Positions 1 through 5,700 of a stretch of DNA of 5,700 bases are shown here, piece after piece (position 1 is the first letter of the stretch; each line of letters opens with the position of its first letter). The notes under the pieces are model-generated. The model worked only from the letters and a program-made list of their open reading frames with translations. It had not been told where the DNA came from and ran no database searches. Source of the DNA: Fidelibacterota bacterium (GTDB lineage Bacteria; Fidelibacterota; Marinisomatia; Marinisomatales; TCS55). The position numbers were made by a program, and so were the translations under genes. Location: contig JAAZYT010000170.1 of NCBI GenBank assembly GCA_014239505.1, forward strand, positions 1-5,700, given 5' to 3'.

Positions 1-1380
1 CAAAAGGCGCTTTTTTTAAATGCTATAGCAGATGAAATAGAAAGCCTTGGAGAAATCTTAATTGAACGCTGTTGTCAAGAATCAGGACTCCCGAATGCGC
101 GTGTAATTGGCGAGAGAGGAAGAACTTTAGGGCAACTAAGAATGTTTGCTGAGCTTGTATTGGAAGGTTCATGGTTAGAAGCAACAATTGAAACTGCTGA
201 TTTAGAACGAGAGCCAATTCCTAAGCCTGATATTAGAAGAATGTTAGTTCCAATGGGCCCAGTCGTTGTTTTTGCTGCAAGTAATTTTCCTCTAGCTTTC
301 TCTACCGCAGGAGGAGATACAGCATCTGCTTTAGCAGGAGGAAATCCAGTAATAGTTAAAGCTCACAGTGCACATCCTGGAACCAGTGCACTTGTTGGTT
401 CAGCTATTATGGAAGCAGCAAAAAAAACTAATATGCCAGATGGTGTTTTTTCATTATTGCATGGTTCTGGCAAAGTAGTTGGTCAGAGCCTAATTAGTCA
501 TGCTGGTGTCAAAGCGGCAGGTTTTACAGGTTCTCAAAAAGCTGGTCGTATTTTATTTGATCTAGCAAATCAAAGGAAAGAGCCGATTCCTTTTTTTGCT
601 GAAATGGGTAGTGTTAACCCAGTTTTATTATTACCCAATTCTCTAAATATTAAGACTGCTGAAATGTTATCAACTTCTATTACAATGGGTGCAGGGCAAT
701 TTTGTACTAATCCAGGACTACTAATTACTCTTAAAAATGAGTTACTTGAAAAATTTATTATTAACTTAGTCTCAGCATTAGAAAAAATTGAGCCAGGTGT
801 TATGTTGACTGAAAAAATTTGTAAGTCTTACTATAATGATTTGGATTTATCCCTATCTAACCAAGATGTTAAAGTGGAATCAAAATTAATAGATAATAAT
901 GAATTAAATAATGCAACCTCAGTTCTTGTTTCTACCTCTGGAGAATCTTTTTTAAAAAACCCTAACCTAGCAGATGAAGTTTTTGGTCCTTATAGTATGA
1001 TTGTAAAGTGTAAAAATAAAGATGAATTAAATAATGTAATCTCAAGCTTAAATGGTCAATTAACAGGTACTGTATTTAGTTCAAAAGAGGAAATGCAAAT
1101 TTTTATGAAGCCAATTCATCAACTAGAAAAAAAAGTTGGTCGTCTAATTTTCAATGGCGTACCTACAGGTGTTGAAGTTTCTTCTAGTATGCAACATGGT
1201 GGGCCATATCCTGCATCTTCAGATTCACGTTTTACATCAGTTGGAACAATGGCCATTAAACGTTTTGTACGTCCTATAGCATTCCAATCGTGGCCTCATA
1301 ATGAATTGCCTGATGAATTAAAAAATGATAATCCATTAAATATTTGGAGATTAATGAATGGAGATTGGACAAAGGATTAA
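1..1380 (+). CDS. Alpha-ketoglutarate semialdehyde dehydrogenase (aldehyde dehydrogenase family), 5' end outside window
   Basis: NAD(P)+-dependent oxidation of 2-oxoglutarate semialdehyde to 2-oxoglutarate, the last step of hydroxyproline (and some pentose or sugar-acid) breakdown; cytosolic. The frame is open from base 1, so the gene begins upstream; 459 residues are visible, against roughly 525 for the family, so about 65 N-terminal residues are missing. The ATG at 142 is internal, because the sequence before it (ending in GERGRTLGQLR) is conserved family sequence. Numbering visible residues: oxyanion Asn95 in AASNFPLAFS, cofactor-binding Lys120 in VKAHSAHPGTS, the GFTGS loop, general-base Glu201 in FFAEMGSVNPV, and nucleophile Cys235 in GAGQFCTNPGL. 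The KAHSAHPGTS and FCTNPG signatures are typical of this subfamily rather than of generic aldehyde dehydrogenases. The adjacent epimerase and D-amino-acid dehydrogenase support a hydroxyproline role. The family call is firm; the exact substrate is inferred from context. Confidence 0.93.
   Translation, partial: QKALFLNAIADEIESLGEILIERCCQESGLPNARVIGERGRTLGQLRMFAELVLEGSWLEATIETADLEREPIPKPDIRRMLVPMGPVVVFAASNFPLAFSTAGGDTASALAGGNPVIVKAHSAHPGTSALVGSAIMEAAKKTNMPDGVFSLLHGSGKVVGQSLISHAGVKAAGFTGSQKAGRILFDLANQRKEPIPFFAEMGSVNPVLLLPNSLNIKTAEMLSTSITMGAGQFCTNPGLLITLKNELLEKFIINLVSALEKIEPGVMLTEKICKSYYNDLDLSLSNQDVKVESKLIDNNELNNATSVLVSTSGESFLKNPNLADEVFGPYSMIVKCKNKDELNNVISSLNGQLTGTVFSSKEEMQIFMKPIHQLEKKVGRLIFNGVPTGVEVSSSMQHGGPYPASSDSRFTSVGTMAIKRFVRPIAFQSWPHNELPDELKNDNPLNIWRLMNGDWTKD
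1371..1376 (+). promoter_or_regulatory. Ribosome binding site of the epimerase gene
   Basis: AAAGGA lies 6 bases before the ATG at 1383, inside the last codons of the upstream dehydrogenase. It favours the start at 1383 over the in-frame ATG at 1344, which would lie deeper in the dehydrogenase gene and add 13 residues ahead of the conserved N-terminus. Confidence 0.6.
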
Positions 1381-1382
1381 TT

Positions 1383-2387
1383 ATGTCTAAACACATTTTT
1401 GAATGTATTGATGCCCATACATGTGGGAATCCTATTCGCCTGATTAAATCAGGTGGACCAAAACTTGAAGGAAAAACTATGCTCGATAAACGTGAGCATT
1501 TTATGTCAGAATTTGGCTGGATTCTTCGCAGTTTAATGTTTGAACCTAGAGGTCATGACATTATGTCTGGAAGCTTTTTATATGAACCAAGTAGTGATGA
1601 GTTTGATATAGGAATTTTATTTATTGAAACTAGTGGTTGTTTACCAATGTGTGGACATGGCACTATTGGGACTGTAACAATGATGATTCAAGAAGGGTTA
1701 ATTAAGCCAAAAACAGAAGGTGTCGTTGTACTTGAAACTCCAGCCGGAAGAGTAGATGCATATTATACATTAAAAGGAAATAAAGTTTCTTCAGTTAAGA
1801 TTATTAATATCCCCTCTTTTCTATATGCTCCAAATTTAAAAATTAAATCATCTTTTCTTGGTGAGATTAATATTGATGTATCATATGGTGGAAATTTTTA
1901 TGCTATAGTTGATATTCAAAAAAATTTCCCGGGTATTGATTCTTTTACAGCAGGTGATCTAGGAGCCTTTAGTAGAGAAATACGTATAAAAATTAATGAA
2001 AAATATAAGTTTGAACATCCTGAAGATAGTCGAATAAATAAATGTATTCATGTTTTATGGAGTGGAAATCCAACTAAACCTGAATCAACAGCTAGAAATG
2101 CTGTTTTTTATGGAGAAAAAGCCATTGATCGATCTCCTTGTGGGACAGGAACTTCTGCTCGAATGGCTCAATGGTATACCCAAAATAAAATGGATGCGAA
2201 TGATACGTTCATTCATGAAAGTATTATTGGAAGTCAATTTACGGGAAGAATTGAAGAAATTGTTAAAGTAGCTGATTATGATGCTATCATCCCAAGTATT
2301 GAAGGTTGGGCAAAGGTTTATGGCTATAATAAAATTATTGTTGATAGTGATGATGATCCCTATGCTCATGGGTTTCAGGTAATTTAA
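1383..2387 (+). CDS. 4-hydroxyproline 2-epimerase (proline racemase family)
   Basis: Inverts the alpha carbon of trans-4-hydroxy-L-proline to give cis-4-hydroxy-D-proline, the entry step of the pathway; cofactor-independent and cytosolic. The product is 334 residues, normal for the family. The two catalytic cysteines are both present: Cys90 in MCGHGTIG and Cys253 in DRSPCGTGTSA. Family members with a Ser or Thr replacing one cysteine are usually trans-3-hydroxyproline dehydratases, so the Cys/Cys pair points to an epimerase or racemase. The IDAHTCGNPIRL start, with the substrate-side GHDIMSG segment (57-63), is typical. ATG 1383 is chosen because it follows AAAGGA and gives the usual MSKHIFECIDAHTCG N-terminus; an ATG at 1344 is possible but less likely. 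It starts 2 bases after the stop of the semialdehyde dehydrogenase and is followed closely by the D-amino-acid dehydrogenase. The same enzyme is called LhpA or HypRE elsewhere. Proline racemase is the main alternative; the neighbours favour hydroxyproline. Confidence 0.92.
   Translation: MSKHIFECIDAHTCGNPIRLIKSGGPKLEGKTMLDKREHFMSEFGWILRSLMFEPRGHDIMSGSFLYEPSSDEFDIGILFIETSGCLPMCGHGTIGTVTMMIQEGLIKPKTEGVVVLETPAGRVDAYYTLKGNKVSSVKIINIPSFLYAPNLKIKSSFLGEINIDVSYGGNFYAIVDIQKNFPGIDSFTAGDLGAFSREIRIKINEKYKFEHPEDSRINKCIHVLWSGNPTKPESTARNAVFYGEKAIDRSPCGTGTSARMAQWYTQNKMDANDTFIHESIIGSQFTGRIEEIVKVADYDAIIPSIEGWAKVYGYNKIIVDSDDDPYAHGFQVI
2377..2380 (+). promoter_or_regulatory. Weak ribosome binding site before the TTG start
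   Basis: AGGT sits 9 bases before TTG 2390, within the last codons of the epimerase. It is short, so translation of the oxidoreductase may depend partly on ribosomes finishing the epimerase 2 bases upstream. Confidence 0.35.
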
Positions 2388-2389
2388 CT

Positions 2390-3643
2390 TTGCCTCATTC
2401 TGATATAGTTATTATAGGGGGTGGAGCAATTGGTCTATCATCAGCCTATTATCTTAATCAAAAAGGTTTTGATGTAACAATATTAGATAGTAATGACAAA
2501 GATCTATATAATTCTTGTTCATGGGGTAGTTCAGGAATGATTGTTCCAAGTCATATAGTTCCATTAGCAGCACCAGGTGTTATTAAACAAGGATTGAAAT
2601 GGCTTCTAGATCCAGAAAGTCCTTTTTCAATTGAATTTAAACCTTCAATTGAAATGATATCTTGGCTCTTAAAATTTCGAAAAGCCGCAAATAAAAAACA
2701 TGTCAAACAAGCAGCTGACTTGCTTAGAAACCTTAGTATGGATAGTCGTTCTCTTTATAAGAAATTAAATGAACAAATAGATTTTGAGTTTGAGACTAAA
2801 GGCATTTTAATGCTATGTAAAGGCGAAAAAACACTTGAAGAAGAAATAGCTGTATCCGTAATGGCTCAAAATATTGGAATGAAAGCAAAAAATTTAAACC
2901 CCGCAGAAATCAATAAGCTGGAGACAGGGATGAAGACAGAAATAGCAGGAGGTGTATATTACCCTTCAGATGCACATTTTAATCCTGGACTATATTTATC
3001 TTCAATGAAAAATATTCTTATTAATTCAGGTGTAAAAATTTTTCATAAAACTAAGGTTCATTCAATAAATATAGATAAAGAGAAAATTACTTCTGTAAAT
3101 ACAGAACATGATAATTGGAAAGCAAAAAATTTTATTTTATGTGCTGGTTCTTTTTCTTCAAAGCTTGTTAAGCAAATTAAGCTAAAAATGCCGTTAATGG
3201 GAGGCAAAGGATATAGTATAAGTATAGATGATATTCAAAAAAAACCAGCATTACCTGCAATTTTAGTTGAAGCAAGGATTGCTTCAACACCAATGGGTAA
3301 GATATGGCGCTTGGGAGGGACTATGACAGTAACTCAAGGTTCAACAAAAATAAATAATAGAAAATTAAGTGCTATGGTACGCAATGTTAAAAAATATTAT
3401 CCAGAATACAATATCTCATCAGCTCAATCACTTAAGCCATGGGTTGGTCTTAGACCATTATCTGCTGATGGACTACCTTACATAGGTCCATTTAAAAAAT
3501 ATCCTAATTTAATTGCAGCTACAGGTCATGCAATGTTAGGAGTGAGCCTTGCGCCAGTAACGGGACATTTAGTATCAAACATCATTTCAGAAGAAGGTTC
3601 CGATTATGATATGAAATTATTATCTCCAGACCGGTTTAACTAA
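2390..3643 (+). CDS. FAD-dependent D-amino-acid dehydrogenase, probable cis-4-hydroxy-D-proline dehydrogenase
   Basis: Probably oxidises cis-4-hydroxy-D-proline to the 4-hydroxy-pyrroline-2-carboxylate, passing electrons to the respiratory chain; DadA-like enzymes work at the inner face of the cytoplasmic membrane. The protein is 417 residues, normal for DAO-fold (DadA-type) enzymes. The FAD-binding Rossmann motif GGGAIG is at 10-15, with the acidic Asp33 ending the second strand. Other family segments are SWGSSGMIVPSH (44-55), the FAD-domain CAGSFS (251-256), and the C-terminal WVGLRPLSADGLPYIGP (351-367) and ATGHAMLG (377-384). The start must be TTG: the frame has a stop at 2354-2356, no ATG or GTG follows it before the Rossmann motif, and the next ATG is residue 50, after it. 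There is no transmembrane segment. Its position directly after the epimerase supports the hydroxyproline assignment; a broader D-amino-acid dehydrogenase is the alternative. Confidence 0.9.
   Translation: MPHSDIVIIGGGAIGLSSAYYLNQKGFDVTILDSNDKDLYNSCSWGSSGMIVPSHIVPLAAPGVIKQGLKWLLDPESPFSIEFKPSIEMISWLLKFRKAANKKHVKQAADLLRNLSMDSRSLYKKLNEQIDFEFETKGILMLCKGEKTLEEEIAVSVMAQNIGMKAKNLNPAEINKLETGMKTEIAGGVYYPSDAHFNPGLYLSSMKNILINSGVKIFHKTKVHSINIDKEKITSVNTEHDNWKAKNFILCAGSFSSKLVKQIKLKMPLMGGKGYSISIDDIQKKPALPAILVEARIASTPMGKIWRLGGTMTVTQGSTKINNRKLSAMVRNVKKYYPEYNISSAQSLKPWVGLRPLSADGLPYIGPFKKYPNLIAATGHAMLGVSLAPVTGHLVSNIISEEGSDYDMKLLSPDRFN
3266..3288 (+). repeat. Intragenic perfect inverted repeat (10-base arms, 3-base loop)
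   Basis: Arms 3266-3275 (GTTGAAGCAA) and 3279-3288 (TTGCTTCAAC) are exact reverse complements separated by GGA. The element lies within the oxidoreductase coding sequence, covering residues around VEARIAS. No T-run follows it, so it does not look like an intrinsic terminator. It may affect mRNA folding or be a chance result of coding sequence. Confidence 0.7.
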
Positions 3644-3654
3644 TAATTACAATT

Positions 3655-3660
3655 AGGAAG
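3655..3660 (+). promoter_or_regulatory. Ribosome binding site of the DUF4442 gene
   Basis: AGGAAG, 4 bases before ATG 3665, in the 21-base gap after the oxidoreductase. The core is good but the spacing is slightly short. It supports 3665 as the start. Confidence 0.55.
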
Positions 3661-3664
3661 AATA

Positions 3665-4147
3665 ATGGCTTTAACATTTAAAAATAAACTACAGTATAAT
3701 TTATTCTTATGGTATTTTGGATTAACTAAAGTAAGACTCATTAACTTTATTAAACCTAAAATTATTGATGTAAATGATAAAGGTGTAACCTTGTCTATGC
3801 CCTTAAATCGTCGAACGCGTAACCATGTAAAGTCAATGTACATTGGAGCAATGGTGGTTGGCGTTGATCTTGTTACAGGATTTACCGCAATGTTAAAAAT
3901 AAGAGAATCAAAAAGAAATGTTATCCTGATTTTTAAAGATCTTGAGGCAAACTTCCTTAAACGTGCAGAAAGTGAAGTTCATTATATTTGCAATGAAAGT
4001 CAATCAATTGCAGCAGCAGTTGAAGAAACAATAAAAACTGGAGAAAGAGTAAATATTGCTGTACCAGTTGTTGCCATAGCGCCAGAAAGTTTTGGTGATG
4101 AACCTGTTGCTAAATTCTCAATTACTTTATCGTTAAAAGAAAAATAG
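3665..4147 (+). CDS. DUF4442 family hotdog-fold protein (putative thioesterase-like)
   Basis: A 160-residue protein resembling the DUF4442 group of the hotdog (thioesterase-like) superfamily; no function is established for this group. The recognisable core is RRTRNHVKSMYIGAMVVGVDLVTG (about 49-72), in which the N53-H54 pair and the SMY-x-GA helix match the long central helix of hotdog proteins. After it comes beta-strand-rich sequence (FKDLEANFLKRAESEVHYIC, then a VNIAVPVVAIAP segment). No signal peptide is visible; the hydrophobic stretch near 12-20 (NLFLWYFGL) is short and typical of this family's amphipathic N-terminus. It is preceded by AGGAAG and sits 21 bases after the oxidoreductase and 7 bases before the permease, so it is probably co-transcribed. 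An acyl-CoA or acyl-thioester role is a guess from the fold, and no link to hydroxyproline is apparent. Confidence 0.75.
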   Translation: MALTFKNKLQYNLFLWYFGLTKVRLINFIKPKIIDVNDKGVTLSMPLNRRTRNHVKSMYIGAMVVGVDLVTGFTAMLKIRESKRNVILIFKDLEANFLKRAESEVHYICNESQSIAAAVEETIKTGERVNIAVPVVAIAPESFGDEPVAKFSITLSLKEK

Positions 4148-4154
4148 TATATAG

Positions 4155-4994
4155 ATGAATATATCTTCTGCTTATTTAATGCTTATCATTGCGGCCCTTC
4201 TTTGGAGCCTAGGTGGATTATTTATTAAATTGGTAGATCTTAGTCCAATAATCATTGCAGGTATAAGAAGTCTGGGCGCAGCGGTTGTATTTATATTTTA
4301 TATTAAAAAACCAAAATGGTATTGGGGAAAATATTTTATAGGTGGTATCCTTTTTTATAGCTCTATGGTTATTCTTTATGTGGTATCTATTCGTTTAACT
4401 ACAGCAGCAAATGCAATATTTTTACAATTTACAGCACCATTGTGGGTTGTAATATTTGGTTATTTTATTTTGAAAGAGACGGTATCAAAATTTGATATTT
4501 TGGCCATGTTATTTATTTTTTTAGGAATGGGATTATTTTTTATAGATGATTTAACATTCTATGGTTTCTGGGGAAATATTATGGCTCTGGTTTCTGGTAT
4601 TTGTTTTGCCTTAGTTACAGTTCTCATTCGCAAGGAAAAAGATTACGCATTTGAAATAGTTTTATTTGGAAACCTAATTACAGCTTTAATATGCTTTCCT
4701 TTTATATTGGAAGGATTTGGAGGTTCATCAAAGTTAGATTTATTAATTATTTTTGCTTTAGGTGTTTTTCAACTAGGTATCCCTTACCTGTTATATACAA
4801 AAGCACTTAAGTATGTGAAAGCAATTGATGCTATTTTAACAGGAATGATTGAACCAGTATTAAATCCTATTTGGGTTTTTCTATTTATTGGAGAAGTGAT
4901 CGGAGAATGGGCATTCATTGGTGGATTGATGGTATTGATTGGCTCATTAGGAAGAGCATACTTTAAGCAGAAGATAGAGGCAAAAATATTATGA
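4155..4994 (+). CDS. EamA/DMT-family transporter (ten-helix permease)
   Basis: Inner-membrane permease of the drug/metabolite transporter superfamily, 279 residues, normal for two EamA repeats. Ten hydrophobic segments can be drawn at about 5-25, 31-51, 59-79, 84-105, 113-131, 136-158, 165-185, 193-213, 222-244 and 250-270. Family signatures are the opening ALLWSLGGLFIK (14-25), the first-repeat TTAANAIFLQFTAPLWVV (82-99) with the LKE that follows (106-108), and the second-repeat KAIDAILTGMIEPVLNPIW (222-240) with GE (246-247). Members export or import amino acids, sugars, nucleosides or drugs, and the substrate cannot be read from sequence. In this operon, uptake of hydroxyproline or export of an intermediate is possible but unproven. 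The ATG at 4155 has no clear Shine-Dalgarno sequence and lies 7 bases after the hotdog gene's stop, so coupling to upstream translation is likely. The stop overlaps the next gene's start. Confidence 0.9.
   Translation: MNISSAYLMLIIAALLWSLGGLFIKLVDLSPIIIAGIRSLGAAVVFIFYIKKPKWYWGKYFIGGILFYSSMVILYVVSIRLTTAANAIFLQFTAPLWVVIFGYFILKETVSKFDILAMLFIFLGMGLFFIDDLTFYGFWGNIMALVSGICFALVTVLIRKEKDYAFEIVLFGNLITALICFPFILEGFGGSSKLDLLIIFALGVFQLGIPYLLYTKALKYVKAIDAILTGMIEPVLNPIWVFLFIGEVIGEWAFIGGLMVLIGSLGRAYFKQKIEAKIL
4976..4980 (+). promoter_or_regulatory. Ribosome binding site of the cold-shock-domain gene
   Basis: AGAGG lies 10 bases before ATG 4991, inside the end of the permease gene. The spacing is somewhat long, and it could act together with coupling through the overlapping stop and start codons. 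Confidence 0.4.
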
Positions 4995-5191
4995 AGGGAA
5001 TTGTAAAAGAATACGATAAAACTAAAGGGTTTGGTTTTATCTCAGGTGAAGATGGAGAAGATTATTTTGTCCATGTCTATGGACTTGGACCGAAATTAAA
5101 AAATTTTGGTATTCGAACAGGTCAAAAAGTAGCCTTTGATATTGACTTTGATATGAAAGGTGATAAAGCGATTAATGTTAGACCAGTTTAA
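4991..5191 (+). CDS. Divergent cold-shock-domain protein (CspA-like single OB fold)
   Basis: A 66-residue single cold-shock domain, a five-stranded OB fold that binds single-stranded RNA or DNA; the length is normal for CspA-type proteins. RNP1 is KGFGFI (12-17) and RNP2 is YFVHV (25-29); the domain ends with GQKVAFDIDFDMKGDKAINVRPV. Compared with E. coli CspA, the stacking aromatic Trp11 is replaced by Glu7 (VKEYD instead of VKWFN) and Phe34 by Val29, while the Phe pair of RNP1 (Phe14, Phe16), Phe26 and His28 are kept. There is no long 5' leader of the kind that makes cspA mRNA thermosensing: the ATG overlaps the permease stop as ATGA, so expression is tied to the operon. The role may be RNA chaperoning under general or stress conditions; cold induction is not indicated. 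The stop is inside a 14-base overlap with the convergent hydrolase gene. Confidence 0.92.
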   Translation: MKGIVKEYDKTKGFGFISGEDGEDYFVHVYGLGPKLKNFGIRTGQKVAFDIDFDMKGDKAINVRPV

Positions 5192-5700
5192 AAGTTTTTG
5201 TATCTGTAATAAATTCTCTAATTAATGGAGTAATCTTAATAGGTATCTTGTGTGGGGCATCATATGTTTTTAAGAAAACAGGATTTTTTCTTGTCTTAAG
5301 TATAGAGTGGGAAGTGATACTTTCTTTTACTGAAATGATATCATCTTGATTGCCATGAAGTAATAATACGGGCGTTCCTTTGCTTTCATTAGTTCCTTCA
5401 GACTCAATCATTTTTTTAAACTTAATAAACCCAGCAATAGATATTATTCCTCCAATTAGGTAGGGCAGTCTTAGTGAAAATTCCAATGCTAAACATGCTC
5501 CTTGAGAAAATCCGATTAAATATATATCTTCATTAGTAAATCCATCAGAATTAACCTTTTTTATTAGGTTACTTAATCCAGATATAGTTTTTTCATACTC
5601 CCAACCTTTTTCATCTGAACCTTGAAACCAAGTATACCCTTTTCCTGATTCAGATTGATATGGCGCTCTAGGTAAATACCATTTTGATTGATCTAGGTTA
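5178..5700 (-). CDS. Alpha/beta hydrolase of the phospholipase/carboxylesterase family, 5' end outside window
   Basis: A serine esterase of the phospholipase/carboxylesterase (acyl-protein-thioesterase-like) group. The minus-strand frame is open from the window edge down to a TAA at 5178-5180, giving 173 visible residues of a family usually near 200-230, so a few dozen N-terminal residues lie beyond the window. A TTG at 5486 is internal and not the start. Numbering from the first visible residue: WYLPRAPYQSESGKGYTWF (7-25) matches the substrate-side region of the family, the nucleophile is Ser65 in GFSQGA, the acid is probably Asp119 in HGNQDD, and the base is His150 in APHKIP. All three triad residues are present, so it looks active. 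No signal peptide can be judged because the N-terminus is missing. The gene is convergent with the operon, and nothing links it to hydroxyproline. The physiological ester or thioester substrate is unknown. Confidence 0.9.
   Translation of the reverse strand, partial: NLDQSKWYLPRAPYQSESGKGYTWFQGSDEKGWEYEKTISGLSNLIKKVNSDGFTNEDIYLIGFSQGACLALEFSLRLPYLIGGIISIAGFIKFKKMIESEGTNESKGTPVLLLHGNQDDIISVKESITSHSILKTRKNPVFLKTYDAPHKIPIKITPLIREFITDTKTFKLV

Noticed and set aside
23..217. Minus-strand open frame of 64 codons within the semialdehyde dehydrogenase.
   Set aside because: The opposite strand is conserved dehydrogenase sequence, and the frame is Leu/Gln-rich with no motif, so it is a shadow.
1344..1382. 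Earlier ATG that would extend the epimerase N-terminus by 13 residues, overlapping the upstream gene.
   Set aside because: The extension does not resemble family N-termini, and the ATG at 1383 has a well placed AAAGGA and gives the usual family start.
1439..1453. Odd palindrome with 7-base arms (CCTGATT and AATCAGG around one base) near the start of the epimerase gene, considered as an operator.
   Set aside because: It is inside the coding sequence about 57 bases after the start, has no nearby promoter or second copy, and arms this short can occur by chance in AT-rich DNA.
2050..2369. Open frames on both strands inside the epimerase gene (plus 2050-2271, minus 2085-2369).
   Set aside because: They overlap a clear family gene, show no recognisable domain, and read as low-complexity shadows of the epimerase frame.
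3640..3843. Minus-strand open frame of 67 codons across the start of the DUF4442 gene.
   Set aside because: It is antisense to a supported gene with a good ribosome site and has no recognisable features.
5191..5300. Search for an intrinsic terminator after the cold-shock gene.
   Set aside because: No GC-rich stem followed by a T-run was seen; the short T-run at 5195-5199 has no hairpin before it and is part of the convergent coding sequence.

Overview
The window is AT-rich (about one third GC by eye) and almost fully coding, with the standard genetic code and small intergenic gaps. It looks like a streamlined, low-GC proteobacterium, possibly marine. That is inference from base composition, gene density and protein style; no rRNA or marker gene fixes the taxon.

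Positions 1-5191 (plus strand) hold six genes packed head to tail, with gaps of 2 to 21 bases and one 4-base overlap. There is no visible terminator or internal promoter, so this is probably one operon that begins upstream of the window. The first three genes are enzymes of trans-4-hydroxy-L-proline catabolism: an alpha-ketoglutarate semialdehyde dehydrogenase (5' end outside the window), a two-cysteine 4-hydroxyproline 2-epimerase, and a FAD-dependent D-amino-acid (probable cis-4-hydroxy-D-proline) dehydrogenase that starts at TTG. Together they cover epimerisation to the D-isomer, oxidation to the pyrroline carboxylate, and the last oxidation to 2-oxoglutarate. The deaminase step between the last two (a DapA-family lyase in known pathways) is not in the window and would be expected upstream or elsewhere.

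The distal half of the operon is less obviously connected. It has a DUF4442-type hotdog-fold protein, a ten-helix EamA/DMT-family permease, and a divergent 66-residue cold-shock-domain protein whose start codon overlaps the permease stop codon. The permease could move a substrate or by-product of the pathway, but nothing in the sequence shows its substrate.

At the right edge, on the minus strand, is the 3' part of a phospholipase/carboxylesterase-family alpha/beta hydrolase with a complete Ser-Asp-His triad. Its end overlaps the end of the cold-shock gene by 14 bases, tail to tail. No RNA genes, mobile elements, CRISPR arrays or long repeats were seen. The window is best read as an ordinary catabolic operon with a few odd details, not as a new system.
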